Assembly: GCF_035607555.1 (NCBI RefSeq)
Contig: NZ_JAVHWZ010000002.1
Location: forward strand, 434,001 to 498,000
From: Candidatus Bealeia paramacronuclearis
GTDB taxonomy: Bacteria > Pseudomonadota > Alphaproteobacteria > UBA9655
Direction: 5' to 3'
DNA length: 64,000 nucleotides
The notes beneath the pieces are model-generated. The model did not search any database. It was not told the DNA's origin and saw only the letters and a program-made list of their open reading frames with translations. Position 1 is the stretch's first letter. Every line of letters starts with the position of its first letter. Below, one piece after another: positions 44,344-53,255 of this stretch. The position numbers and the translations under genes are program-made.

Positions 44344-45756
44344 TTAGATCTCATCAAGATCGTAATACGTAAGAATCCCAATTTGAGACAAGAAATCCTC
44401 ATCATGGGATATAATCATAAGCGCCCCAGGATACGCCTTCAAAACTTGAATAACATGGTCTCGCGTTTCTACATCCAAGTTGTTGGTCAGCTCATCCAAA
44501 ATCAAAAGTCGCGGGGTTTGGGCTGCAATTTGCGCCAAACTGAGTCGTGCTTTTTCCCCACCAGAAAGCGTTTCAACGGTGGCATTCACTTCCTCATTTT
44601 TACGAAATAAAAAGTCATTCAAATGATTTCGAGCCTCCGCATGACTCCAATCGGGGCGTCTGGCTTGGATAATCTCCAAAACCGTTTTGTGAGGAATAAG
44701 CGTTCCATAGTGCTGATCTAAATAACCAATATCAGCAACTTTGGGCACAAGCCATTCCCCTGATTTTTGGACGTGGGTGTCATTTAAAATGGCCTTAATG
44801 AGAGTCGTCTTGCCCGACCCATTAGCCCCTAAAATCGCAAGGCGATCTTGAGAATTCAGAGAAAGATTGAGGTTTTTTAAAACATCCTCTTCATATCCCA
44901 CACCTCCCTCTTGGATAGAGAGAATGACTTTAGAGCTCCCAGTTTGGGATTTAATCGAAAACTTTGGTTTTAAAATTTCAGGAAGGCGTAAGTTTTGCAA
45001 ACTTTCAGAAACATGTGCTTTCTTTTCACGAATGGCTGCCGTTTTGGCACCCACAGTTTCTGCGGCACGATTGGCCTTAGCGTTGGAAACAACGGTTGGC
45101 CATTTCCGTTGCGTAATATGTTTTTCGCCCTGAAGACGACTGGTCTTCCCCCTGTTTTGTTCCTTCATCAGCGAAAGATGAGCCTCGCGTTTCAATCGAT
45201 TCAACCGCACGAGTTCTTCTTCCAGATGCGCACGTTTGTGGCCCAATTCTAAAAGGTAGTCCTCGTAATGACCTTTAAAAATATGAATGCGTTCTTGATC
45301 TATGTGCCAAAGCTGGTTCACACATCCATTAAGCAACTCCACATCATGAGAGACAATAATAAGGGTCCCTGGAAAATAGCTCAGCATACGCATTAAAGAC
45401 TTTCGATTTTTCGAATCTAAATGATTGGTGGGCTCATCCAAAAGCAGGATCTGAGGACCTTGCGCCAAAGCGTCTGTGAAGGCTTTGTGAAATCGCTGTC
45501 CGCCACTGAGATTGGAATGATCTTCAACAATTTGGGGAACATATCCGATACGAAGATATTCTGACATTCGAATCTCGCCTAAAGAAGGCAAAATTTCCCC
45601 CAAAATCATCTTAAGCAAAGTTGATTTTCCCGCACCATTACGACCAATAATGGCTATGCGATCTCCCTCATAAAGGGTCGCGTTAAAATTCTCAAAACAG
45701 ATTTTTTTTGAAAATGCCAGTCCAAGGCTTTTGAATAAAATAGGTGTGTACGACAT
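44344..45756 (-). CDS. ABC-F family ATPase
   Basis: 470 residues with two fused ABC domains and no membrane segment. Domain 1: IIGRNGAGKST, LSGGQRF, ILLLDEPTNHLD. Domain 2: ILGANGSGKTT, LSGGEKARLSLAQ, LLILDELTNNLD. The linker (LEEELVRLNRLKREAHLSLM) is the P-site interaction motif that reaches the ribosomal peptidyl-transferase centre in ABC-F proteins. They rescue stalled or antibiotic-bound ribosomes. It is short for the group (often 500-640). In the first domain the stretch between Walker A and signature is abbreviated. Upstream lies a leader ORF plus stem that may control translation, as in antibiotic-inducible ABC-F genes. Confidence 0.85.
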   Translation of the reverse strand: MSYTPILFKSLGLAFSKKICFENFNATLYEGDRIAIIGRNGAGKSTLLKMILGEILPSLGEIRMSEYLRIGYVPQIVEDHSNLSGGQRFHKAFTDALAQGPQILLLDEPTNHLDSKNRKSLMRMLSYFPGTLIIVSHDVELLNGCVNQLWHIDQERIHIFKGHYEDYLLELGHKRAHLEEELVRLNRLKREAHLSLMKEQNRGKTSRLQGEKHITQRKWPTVVSNAKANRAAETVGAKTAAIREKKAHVSESLQNLRLPEILKPKFSIKSQTGSSKVILSIQEGGVGYEEDVLKNLNLSLNSQDRLAILGANGSGKTTLIKAILNDTHVQKSGEWLVPKVADIGYLDQHYGTLIPHKTVLEIIQARRPDWSHAEARNHLNDFLFRKNEEVNATVETLSGGEKARLSLAQIAAQTPRLLILDELTNNLDVETRDHVIQVLKAYPGALMIISHDEDFLSQIGILTYYDLDEI

Positions 45757-45764
45757 AAAACAAC

Positions 45765-45850
45765 TCTCGATAAGAGGGGCAAAAACAAGGGAAGTGTGCC
45801 CTTCAATAGGGCTTTATCGAGAAATCATTTTCATAGCACCATGGCTCCTT
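45765..45850 (-). promoter_or_regulatory. Leader-peptide attenuator upstream of the ABC-F gene
   Basis: On the minus strand, AAGGAG (45845-45850) precedes a seven-codon ORF ATG..TAA (45834-45814) encoding MKMISR. Its last nine bases, TCTCGATAA (45814-45822), are perfectly complementary to TTATCGAGA (45765-45773), which ends 8 bases before the ABC-F start and contains its only plausible ribosome site (CGAGAG). A nested GCCCT/AGGGC hairpin lies between. A ribosome stalled in the leader would open the stem. A second tiny frame (MVL, from 45842) overlaps the leader. Confidence 0.6.
45814..45834 (-). CDS. Putative leader peptide MKMISR
   Basis: A six-residue ORF with an AAGGAG ribosome site 10 bases upstream. 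Its Ser-Arg-stop codons form one arm of the stem covering the ABC-F ribosome site. The sequence gives no direct proof of translation; support comes from position and complementarity. Confidence 0.45.
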   Translation of the reverse strand: MKMISR

Positions 45851-45908
45851 ATGCGTTCTTTTTGTAAATAATCATAAATTACAGCTTTTGCAAGTTTCCC
45901 AAGTGAAA

Positions 45909-46496
45909 TTAATACCACAAGAATCTAGAAAGAACATTTAATTGTTCACCCAAAAAATCTTCAGGAGTTCCCCAATTCAAAGGAGAAATATCTCCTGCAC
46001 GATAGTCATAATAAAGCGGTGTTAATGCTTTTAAAATGGGTACAACATTTTTCTCAGGTTTTGTCCAGTCGGGATGACGCCTTTCCAATTCAGCAAGTGT
46101 TGGCCTTTCTTCATCACCTTGCCTATTAGCAAGATAGTTTTTTGCGGCATCCCGAACGTCTTGACGAGCCCTTGGCGTAATTAGGTACATAACGGACTGG
46201 TGTTCAGAAAGTGAGGTTTCATTAGAAAAAAGATATTGAATGAGAGGAATGCTTCCTATTCCAGGCACACGATCCGTACTGGCCACTTCTGTTCTTTGAA
46301 CCGTGCCGCCTAACATAATGGTTTCTCCTAATCTGGCTTTAATAGTGGTACTTACGTTACTGACGTTCACACTAAAAACCAAGGGCGTATTTGACGCTGC
46401 ACGTGCGGCAATATGTACCTCCGTATCCTCAAGAAAACTATCGTCCAATCGAATTTCGAGGGTGACATAATCACCCTCTAGTTTTAAGGGTGTCAC
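45909..46496 (-). CDS. Secretin C-terminal half, separated by frameshift from its N-terminal half
   Basis: 195 residues. The secretin (GspD/PilQ) pore domain is recognisable: KARLGETIMLGGTVQRTE, then VPGIGSIPLIQYLFS and SVMYLITPR. The formal GTG start at 46496 is arbitrary: in this frame the sequence is open further upstream and joins the N-terminal half if one base is added to the G8 tract at 46533-46540. The product would form the outer-membrane ring of a type II secretion or type IV pilus-like machine. Alone, this piece lacks the N-domains and signal. Confidence 0.75.
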   Translation of the reverse strand: MTPLKLEGDYVTLEIRLDDSFLEDTEVHIAARAASNTPLVFSVNVSNVSTTIKARLGETIMLGGTVQRTEVASTDRVPGIGSIPLIQYLFSNETSLSEHQSVMYLITPRARQDVRDAAKNYLANRQGDEERPTLAELERRHPDWTKPEKNVVPILKALTPLYYDYRAGDISPLNWGTPEDFLGEQLNVLSRFLWY

Positions 46497-46498
46497 CT

Positions 46499-47878
46499 CT
46501 AATGTGCTACCCGTAGGTGTTTTTTGAATGGACCCCCCCCAAAAGAACTGGTCAGGGCAATGTCAAGTTCAGCACCATTAAAAAATGCAGAGGGCTTTCC
46601 AACATAAGTTGTTAAAGTGGGGCGGCCAATAATTTCAATATGCTGCCTTGTCGCATTGGCAATATTTAAAGCGTAACTTAGCGTTCCAAAGCTAATCCCG
46701 CGAGTGACCAACAACACATTATTATTAATGTTTTGTACAGCGCTGTTCACAGACCCAGGTATGGAACTGTTGTTAGAGGATGCAGTGCTATTATTCAAAG
46801 GAAAAATACTCGCCCCGGTAATGGCGCTTCCCGCATGGCTTGCGGCATATTTTGTATAAGGAGCAATAGTGAGCGTAAAATTATTGAGAATATTATTTCC
46901 CTTAGAGGTCTGCGCCTCTTCAATCACGCGCATCACAACCCCATCAATGACAACCATAGGCTCTTTAGGCTCTGGATTAACAGGTCTAGGATGCCTTGTG
47001 GGAAAAATAATATTTTCAGTAGGGCTTCGCCCTGGTTCAGACGGCATATCCATAAATCCTTGAACTGCTGCCGTTGAATCTTCCGAGGACTTAACCAGCT
47101 TAACGCCCTCAGTCTCATGAGCACGAACCCAATCATCAACACGGCGCTCAAGGTAGGCTGTATCTTTTTGACTTTTTTCGAATTTTTTATAATCACCTAA
47201 GAAAATTTTAGCCTGATCCTTATGGCCTTGTGCGGCATAAATCATGGCCGCCGCCCGCAAATATTTTGGGCTTTTATTATTTTCTTTTAAGAGCTGATCC
47301 ACACTCATGCTAGCTGTTTTAACGTCCCCCATAAGATAAGACACAGACGCTAATTCATAAAGTGCTTCTTGATTTTTGGGGTCAAATAGGAGGACTTCTG
47401 CAAATTCGTCTTGTGCTCCCACATAATTTTTCTTTTCTGCCTTAACGCGCCCCAATTGAAGGGAGGCAAACATGTTGTTGGAATCGAATTTTTTGGCCTG
47501 AAGATATCCGGCTTCCGCCAAATCATAAGAACCATAATCACCATTTTTTCCCATCATTTGATAAGTCAATGCATTTAAGGTATGCACAAAAGAATTAGTG
47601 GGGTCATCATTAAGAATAGCATTAAAAAGCTGAGAAGCCTTGGCATAATCCTGTTTTTTAAGCGTCTCAACTCCCTCTATAATTTTTTCTTTTTCTTTCG
47701 CATTGATGTTTGGAGGAATAATACGATCAAAATCAATTAGAGAAATTTTCTCACTGCGGGGAGTACTCACAATCCCATCATGGGTACAACTGGCCACAAA
47801 GGCCGAAAGCAAAAACACAAGCGGCACATTGAAAGTTTGAGCACGAAAACATAGTTTGTTTTTCTGAATCTTTTTCAA
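46499..47878 (-). CDS. TPR-secretin lipoprotein, N-terminal half, truncated by frameshift
   Basis: 459 residues. A lipoprotein signal (VFLLSAFVASC, lipobox VASC) is followed by TPR repeats (about residues 60-260: LNALTYQMMGKNGDYGSYDL, ASLQLGRVKAEKKNYVGA, EALYELASVSYLMGDVKTAS). The start of the secretin domain follows (VLLVTRGISFGTLSYALNIA, EIIGRPTLTTYVGKPSAFF). The frame shifts at a run of eight G (46533-46540, C on the plus strand) and ends 11 codons later at 46499. With nine (or six) G the frame would join the C-terminal half to make one protein of about 655 residues. Either the gene is dead, phase-variable, or the run length is a sequencing error. Confidence 0.75.
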   Translation of the reverse strand: MKKIQKNKLCFRAQTFNVPLVFLLSAFVASCTHDGIVSTPRSEKISLIDFDRIIPPNINAKEKEKIIEGVETLKKQDYAKASQLFNAILNDDPTNSFVHTLNALTYQMMGKNGDYGSYDLAEAGYLQAKKFDSNNMFASLQLGRVKAEKKNYVGAQDEFAEVLLFDPKNQEALYELASVSYLMGDVKTASMSVDQLLKENNKSPKYLRAAAMIYAAQGHKDQAKIFLGDYKKFEKSQKDTAYLERRVDDWVRAHETEGVKLVKSSEDSTAAVQGFMDMPSEPGRSPTENIIFPTRHPRPVNPEPKEPMVVIDGVVMRVIEEAQTSKGNNILNNFTLTIAPYTKYAASHAGSAITGASIFPLNNSTASSNNSSIPGSVNSAVQNINNNVLLVTRGISFGTLSYALNIANATRQHIEIIGRPTLTTYVGKPSAFFNGAELDIALTSSFGGGPFKKHLRVAH

Positions 47879-47961
47879 TTTTAGTCCCTGTCATTTTTAT
47901 CTCATTATTTATTAAAATTTTATATATCTTTTTGATAAGATTACGCAAGGGGGAGCGGAGA

Positions 47962-47977
47962 GCCACCTCATGAAAAA
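47962..47977. repeat. Solitary ISAs1 terminal-repeat fragment
   Basis: Sixteen bases, GCCACCTCATGAAAAA, identical to the inner part of the terminal repeat of the ISAs1 element at 8095-9315. No transposase or partner end is nearby. The rest of 47879-48174 is AT-rich and holds no gene. Confidence 0.5.
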
Positions 47978-48174
47978 CAGAAAACATCACACCCCTTCGT
48001 CTAGCAAAGCCCATAAAACCTTCCGCAACCTCTTTTTGTTAATGATGAATAAAAAAAGATATGAATAATTTCAAATAATTAAAAACATTTTGGATTTTTT
48101 TCTTAAATCATATTGAATTTAAAAAAATCATACGTATATATTTATTAATATATTTATTTTTTTGTGAGATTGTT

Positions 48175-50649
48175 GTGTTTAAGAAATCATATTTTTTATC
48201 TTCTTCTTTAATCATTCTTGTTTTGCTTCTTGGAAACTCTGCAAATGCAATGGACGAAGAGGAAAAAAAGCATTTTGCTCCCCGGAAAGACGACAAAGTT
48301 AAATATCCACTCAGCAACCCTTCCCCTCAAAATAACAGGGAATACTATGGAGGTTCATACGCTGAATATGAAAATCCTTATAATCCTTATGCTTTCTATG
48401 AGTATTATCCTCAAGATATGAACTCTGGCTATCATGGGTATGGCTATGGTGGATATGGAGATGAAAATAGCAATGCATATCTATATGTTCCAAGTAATGG
48501 AAACTTCTTAAACCAAGCTCTTCAACATTTAGGTGGATCCTTTCTTCTTTCAGCAAATCAAAATAAACCCTCTCAAAAAAAATATTTAAATAAGAACGCA
48601 AATCCTTTCACTCCTAAAGATAATAAACCTCAGTCTATAGAAAAGGGGAAGACGCTTTTTGAATCGTCAGAAATAAAAAAATCTCCCTCAAAGAAACACG
48701 TAAAAGAGAAAAAAGTGAATGCTCTTCCTTCGCCTCCTTCATCAATCTCTTTCTCACCCAAAGGAGATTGGGGCAAACCTTTAAATTCAAAAGCGGAAAA
48801 AAATGAGGTAGAACCGCAGTCTTTATTAGGATCTTCTTCAAATCAATCGAAAAAAAATCCTAATAAAAAACACGAACATTTAGAAAATTATATCTCTGAA
48901 AGTGGAAATTTTATAAACGAAAAGGAAATTCTTCCGAATTTTGATGGGGTTAAGTTCGATAAAATTCCTTCTTTTCTTAAAGAGCATAACATTCGCACAG
49001 TAGGGGAGCTTAGACAAAAGCTCTCTAAAATGAAGCCTACTGATGTAGATGTTTTTTATCAGCTTGCAACCTCATTACGCCATAATCAACAAAATTGGTG
49101 GGGGTTAGCTGAAGAAATCCTTAAAACACTTGCTAATAGCCAAAACATACCGGATGAAAAAAAAGCTTTTTCTTATTTAGGACTAGCTAAAATAGCGAGT
49201 CGGCACGATGAAAGAGCAGATGTTATGCAACATCTAAAATCAGCTTTAGCGGTGAAGGGAAATTTTCCAAAAATACTCCTTTGGGGAGGGAATGCCCATC
49301 GCATTTTTGGTGAAAAAAAGAAAGGCGCAGATCTTCTAAGTCGCGCACTTAATCATGATAATATTACGAAAAAGGATAGAATTAAAGCTCTCATTGGCCT
49401 CGGGAATGCGCGATTCACCGATAATGATCATAAACATGACTTTGACTGGTATCTAGAGGCTCTCAAAATCCTTGGGCAGGAGGGAGATGTCAATCTTCGT
49501 GCTCAAGCTCTCATTGGTCTTGGGAATAAACGATTCACAGATAAAGGTCATAAACAAGCAGACTGGCACCAAGAGGCTCTCACAATTCTTGGAGATAACG
49601 GAGATAAAACCCTTCGTGCTCAAGCCCTCATGGGTCTCGGGAATGCGCGATTCACCGATACTGCTCATAAACATGACTTTGACTGGTATCTAGAGGCTCT
49701 CAAAATTCTGGGGAAGGAGGGAGATGTCAATCTTCGTGCTCAAGCTCTCATGGGTCTTGGGAATAAACGATTCACAGATAAAGATCATAAACAAGCAGAC
49801 TGGTACCAAGAGGCTCTCACAATTCTTGGAGATAACGGAGATAAAACCCTTCGCGCTCAAGCCCTCATTGGTCTTGGGAATGCGCGATTCACCGATAATG
49901 ATCATACATCTAATACAGACTGGTACCAAGAGGCTCTCAAAATCCTTGGGGAGGAGGGAGATGTCAATCTTCGTGCTCAAGCTCTCATTGGTCTTGGGAA
50001 TGCGCGATTCACCAATGATCATAAACATGACTTTGACTGGTACCAAGAGGCTCTCACAATTCTTGGAGATAACGGAGATAAAACCCTTCGCGCTCAAGCC
50101 CTCATTGGTCTTGGGAATGCGCGATTCACCGATAATGATCATACATCTAATACAGACTGGTACCAAGAGGCTCTCAAAATCCTTGGGGAGGAGGGAGATG
50201 TCAATCTTCGTGCTCAAGCTCTCATGGGTCTCGGGAATGCGCGATTCACCGATAATGATCATAAACATGACTTTGACTGGTACCAAGAGGCTCTCACAAT
50301 CCTTGGGGAGGAGGGAGATGTCAATCTTCGTGCTCAAGTTCTCATTGGCCTCGGGAATGCGCGATTCACCGATAAAAATCATACATCTAATACAGACTGG
50401 CACCAAGAGGCTCTCAAAATTCTGGGGAAGAATGGAGATGTCAATCTTCGCGCTCAAGCTCTCATTGGTCTCGGGAATGCGTCAAGGTCAATGAAAAAAA
50501 ATGAAGAGGCCATAACTTATTATAAAGATGCACAAAAACTTGTAGGAGTGAATTCTTCTCTTTACAATAAAGCCAGCGATGGCATTAAAGAAGCTTCTAT
50601 GTTTTTAAATTATAACAACAATAAAAAACAAAATCTGAGAGGAAAATAA
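48175..50649 (+). CDS. Exported TPR-like tandem-repeat protein
   Basis: 824 residues from GTG 48175, giving a signal peptide (FLSSSLIILVLLLGNSANA). The mature N-terminus is Tyr/Gly-rich (NPYNPYAFYEYYP, YHGYGYGGYGDE), then a Lys/Ser/Pro-rich region to about residue 260, a helical region, and nine near-identical 39-40-residue repeats (49387-50457). Each repeat reads ALIGLGNARFTD, DWYQEALKILG, GDVNLRAQ, matching the A/G/Y spacing of TPR helices; a tenth, degenerate repeat ends the array. TPRs bind proteins. The design resembles secreted repeat effectors or adhesins of host-associated bacteria. No catalytic domain is seen. Confidence 0.7.
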   Translation: MFKKSYFLSSSLIILVLLLGNSANAMDEEEKKHFAPRKDDKVKYPLSNPSPQNNREYYGGSYAEYENPYNPYAFYEYYPQDMNSGYHGYGYGGYGDENSNAYLYVPSNGNFLNQALQHLGGSFLLSANQNKPSQKKYLNKNANPFTPKDNKPQSIEKGKTLFESSEIKKSPSKKHVKEKKVNALPSPPSSISFSPKGDWGKPLNSKAEKNEVEPQSLLGSSSNQSKKNPNKKHEHLENYISESGNFINEKEILPNFDGVKFDKIPSFLKEHNIRTVGELRQKLSKMKPTDVDVFYQLATSLRHNQQNWWGLAEEILKTLANSQNIPDEKKAFSYLGLAKIASRHDERADVMQHLKSALAVKGNFPKILLWGGNAHRIFGEKKKGADLLSRALNHDNITKKDRIKALIGLGNARFTDNDHKHDFDWYLEALKILGQEGDVNLRAQALIGLGNKRFTDKGHKQADWHQEALTILGDNGDKTLRAQALMGLGNARFTDTAHKHDFDWYLEALKILGKEGDVNLRAQALMGLGNKRFTDKDHKQADWYQEALTILGDNGDKTLRAQALIGLGNARFTDNDHTSNTDWYQEALKILGEEGDVNLRAQALIGLGNARFTNDHKHDFDWYQEALTILGDNGDKTLRAQALIGLGNARFTDNDHTSNTDWYQEALKILGEEGDVNLRAQALMGLGNARFTDNDHKHDFDWYQEALTILGEEGDVNLRAQVLIGLGNARFTDKNHTSNTDWHQEALKILGKNGDVNLRAQALIGLGNASRSMKKNEEAITYYKDAQKLVGVNSSLYNKASDGIKEASMFLNYNNNKKQNLRGK
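49387..50457 (+). repeat. Nine tandem 117/120-bp coding repeats
   Basis: The units are 40, 39, 40, 39, 40, 39, 40, 40 and 40 codons long and alternate between two sequence types (HKHDFDW / HKQADW or HTSNTDW; EEGDVNL / DNGDKTL). Pairs of units are almost identical in DNA, so the array probably grew by duplication of one- and two-unit blocks. Confidence 0.9.
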
Positions 50650-50722
50650 TACAAATACGGTAGGCTAAGCCTTTCTTAAACTTGGATTGTCCGAGTTCAG
50701 ACAGATGTGAGACAGGTTTGAG

Positions 50723-50783
50723 GCAAGAGGGATGGGCTGAGCGCGCCACAAAATCGCGCGGTCGTAAAACCCATCTCCCTTGC
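50723..50783. other. Long imperfect inverted repeat (possible structured RNA)
   Basis: Arms 50723-50736 and 50770-50783 pair over 14 positions with one mismatch and one G-T; a GC-rich inner stem (GCGCG with CGCGC) lies between. There is no T-run after either arm, so it is not a simple terminator. It lies about 140 bases upstream of glyA. It does not fit a glycine or SAM riboswitch that I can recognise. The rest of 50650-50924 holds no supported gene. Confidence 0.4.
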
Positions 50784-50924
50784 TGAATACAAAAAAGGCT
50801 TCAAGAATAGGATTGATAACACTCTATTCATAGAGACCTCAATGCAAATCAAAGGATTGCACTCTTGAAATTTTCCTTCTAAGATACCTTCCTGAATCCC
50901 AAACTGGAGGACTTCAACTTCACA

Positions 50925-52190
50925 ATGCACCCCTTTCAAGAATCACTTCAAAACTCAGATTCTCACATTTTCCAACTCATTCAAAATGAGTTACATCGCC
51001 AACAAGATCAAATCGAACTTATTGCCTCAGAAAACATAGTTTCCAAGGCTGTTCTTGAGGCGCAAGGATCCATTCTCACCAACAAGTATGCAGAAGGCTA
51101 TCCCGAGAAACGCTATTACGGCGGTTGTGAGATGGTGGACAAAATCGAACAATTGGCCATAGACCGCCTTTGCGAGCTTTTTGGATGCCGTTTTGCCAAT
51201 GTCCAGCCTCACTCAGGGTCTCAGGCAAATCAAGCCGTTTTTTTGGCATTTCTGAATCCGGGCGACACCTATTTGGGCATGTCCTTAAATGCAGGTGGTC
51301 ATTTGACCCATGGTTCAAAAGTCAATATGTCTGGCAAATGGTTTAATCCGGTTTCGTATGCTGTGGATCCCAAAACATATCTCATTGATTATGAGGAAGT
51401 CAGATCCGTTGCGCATCAGGAAAAACCCAAACTTATTATTGCCGGAGGGTCCGCCTATCCCCGCATCATCGACTTTGCGAAATTCCGCGAAATTGCCGAT
51501 GAAGTGAATGCAATCCTCATGGTCGACATGGCCCATTTCTCAGGCCTTGTAGCCGGTGGGGTACATCCATCTCCCCTCCCCCACGCCCATGTGGTCACAA
51601 GTACAACGCATAAAACTTTGCGCGGTCCTCGTGGCGGTATTATCTTGAGCAATCATGAGGATGTGGCAAAAAAAATCAACAGCGCGATTTTTCCAGGTCT
51701 TCAAGGGGGTCCTTTGGAGCATATTATTGCAGCCAAAGCGGTCGCTTTTGGAGAATCCCTCAGACCCGCATTTGCTCATTACGCACATCAGGTTGTTAAG
51801 AATGCCAAAATGATGTCAGAGACGCTCGAAAGCCGCGGCCTTAATATTATTACCGGTGGCACGGACACGCATCTTCTTTTGGTCGATCTCAGATCCTTAG
51901 GGGAGATTTCAGGGGCAGATGCGGAAGCAAGTCTTGAGCGCGCAGGTTTAACCTGCAACAAAAACGGCATTCCTTTCGATCCATTGCCCCCTTCAAAAAC
52001 GTCGGGCATTCGTTTGGGAAGCCCTGCAGGAACGACCCGTGGATTTAAGGAAGCCGAATTTAAAGATATTGCCAATTGGATTGCCGATATTCTGCAAAGC
52101 CTTTCCAATTCTCCCGATGGAGATCCTGTGGTTGAAAGTCAAATTCGGGAAAGAACGCGGCAATTGTGCACACGCTTCCCCATTTATTAA
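50925..52190 (+). CDS. glyA: Serine hydroxymethyltransferase
   Basis: 421 residues. PLP enzyme interconverting serine and glycine with tetrahydrofolate, the main source of one-carbon units. Motifs: [37 protein letters not shown], the H-loop [10 protein letters not shown], and the PLP-lysine in [18 protein letters not shown] lies upstream, about 13 bases from the ATG. It is followed 9 bases later by nrdR, a conserved alphaproteobacterial pair. Confidence 0.97.
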   Translation: MHPFQESLQNSDSHIFQLIQNELHRQQDQIELIASENIVSKAVLEAQGSILTNKYAEGYPEKRYYGGCEMVDKIEQLAIDRLCELFGCRFANVQPHSGSQANQAVFLAFLNPGDTYLGMSLNAGGHLTHGSKVNMSGKWFNPVSYAVDPKTYLIDYEEVRSVAHQEKPKLIIAGGSAYPRIIDFAKFREIADEVNAILMVDMAHFSGLVAGGVHPSPLPHAHVVTSTTHKTLRGPRGGIILSNHEDVAKKINSAIFPGLQGGPLEHIIAAKAVAFGESLRPAFAHYAHQVVKNAKMMSETLESRGLNIITGGTDTHLLLVDLRSLGEISGADAEASLERAGLTCNKNGIPFDPLPPSKTSGIRLGSPAGTTRGFKEAEFKDIANWIADILQSLSNSPDGDPVVESQIRERTRQLCTRFPIY

Positions 52191-52199
52191 GTAGGGTAC

Positions 52200-52664
52200 A
52201 TGCGCTGTCCTTTTTGTAACAATGCGGATACGACCGTTAAAGACACGAGGGCAAGCGATGAGGGAACCGTCATAAGGCGGCGACGTCAATGCCCCGAATG
52301 TCTCTCACGTTTTACAACGACAGAGCGCGTTCATTTGCGCGAATTGATTGTTCGGAAAAAGGATGGGCGAACGGAGACGTTTGATCGGGAAAAACTATTC
52401 CGATCCATTCGTCTGGCTCTTCATAAAAGGCCTGTAGAGGACGATCGCATTGAGCGCGTCATTACAGGCCTTGTCCGCCAATTCGAATCCTCAGGGGAGA
52501 GCGAAATTAGCTCAGCAGCCATCGGCGAGCAGGTAATGGAGGCCTTAGCACAACTGGATTCCGTGGCCTATGTGCGATTTGCTTCAATCTATAAAGACTT
52601 TCACGAAACCAAAGACTTCGAACAATTCATCGAACGCATTGAAAAAAGCTTCGTGGAGAATTGA
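52200..52664 (+). CDS. nrdR: Transcriptional repressor NrdR
   Basis: 154 residues. The N-terminal zinc ribbon [17 protein letters not shown] with CPECLSRF, and the ATP-cone ([16 protein letters not shown]) define NrdR, which represses ribonucleotide reductase genes according to dATP/ATP. Length is standard. It is in an operon with glyA. Confidence 0.97.
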   Translation: MRCPFCNNADTTVKDTRASDEGTVIRRRRQCPECLSRFTTTERVHLRELIVRKKDGRTETFDREKLFRSIRLALHKRPVEDDRIERVITGLVRQFESSGESEISSAAIGEQVMEALAQLDSVAYVRFASIYKDFHETKDFEQFIERIEKSFVEN

Positions 52665-52683
52665 GTGAGGGTATAGGTTCCCC

Positions 52684-52717
52684 AAAAATTCGTCAGCCAA
52701 TTTATCGAATTTTTTTG
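52684..52717. terminator. Bidirectional rho-independent terminator between nrdR and coq7
   Basis: The stem AAAAATTCG (52684-52692) pairs with CGAATTTTT (52706-52714), with a T-run on both strands. It lies between convergent genes. Confidence 0.6.
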
Positions 52718-52730
52718 CTTTGAAAAAATT

Positions 52731-53255
52731 TTAAAGTCGTTTGGAAAGGGCAATGGCCAAGCGCGTCATCCCTTTAATAACACCCGAAAGAAGCGGATAC
52801 GCGGGAGCTTCTTTGGCGCCGTGGTCATAGGCAATGTCACGATGTTGGCATTCTTCCGCGCGGAATTTCTCAAGGGTGTTTTTTAGCGCCATCTGATCCT
52901 CGCCCAAAAATTTAATTTGCTCTTGGTAATGGGCATCGATGACTTCTTCTACAGCCGCAGTGCACGCCATGGCGGCTTTTTCGCCTAAAAAAGCTGTCCC
53001 CGCACCCATGGCATAAGCGCCCCAATGCCAAAGCGGCTGGAGAAGGGTGGGACGTACACGATTTTTTGGAATCATTTGGCTGAAGGTTTCTAAATGCGCG
53101 AGTTCTTGCGCATACATCTCTTCAATAACGACGGCTGAAGGTTTGTTTTTTAAAACACGCAATTGCCCTTCATAAATGCGTTTAGCACCATATTCGCCAG
53201 CATGATCCACACGAATGATGGATTCTAAATCTTTGGGAGTAAGCAAAAGTGTCAT
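52731..53255 (-). CDS. coq7: Demethoxyubiquinone hydroxylase Coq7
   Basis: 174 residues from ATG 53255, whose ATGA overlaps the dsbB stop (a TTG 12 bases upstream is also open). Di-iron carboxylate ligands are visible: VDHAGEYGAKRIYEGQL, EMYAQELAHLETF (ExxH), EEVIDAHY and AEECQHRDIAYD (ExxH). It adds the C6 hydroxyl in ubiquinone synthesis at the inner membrane and needs oxygen, so the organism respires with ubiquinone. Confidence 0.95.
   Translation of the reverse strand: MTLLLTPKDLESIIRVDHAGEYGAKRIYEGQLRVLKNKPSAVVIEEMYAQELAHLETFSQMIPKNRVRPTLLQPLWHWGAYAMGAGTAFLGEKAAMACTAAVEEVIDAHYQEQIKFLGEDQMALKNTLEKFRAEECQHRDIAYDHGAKEAPAYPLLSGVIKGMTRLAIALSKRL

Noticed and set aside
49690-50457. Long minus-strand open frame (255 codons) opposite the TPR-like repeats
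   Set aside because: It is the shadow of the tandem repeat: each unit lacks stops in that frame, so openness is inherited by all. No ribosome site or sensible composition.
49387-50457. CRISPR array
   Set aside because: The repeats are 117-120 bp, coding and continuous, without spacers.
50697-50939. 80-codon minus-strand ORF upstream of glyA
   Set aside because: It overlaps the glyA start and the inverted repeat; no ribosome site and no protein-like composition.
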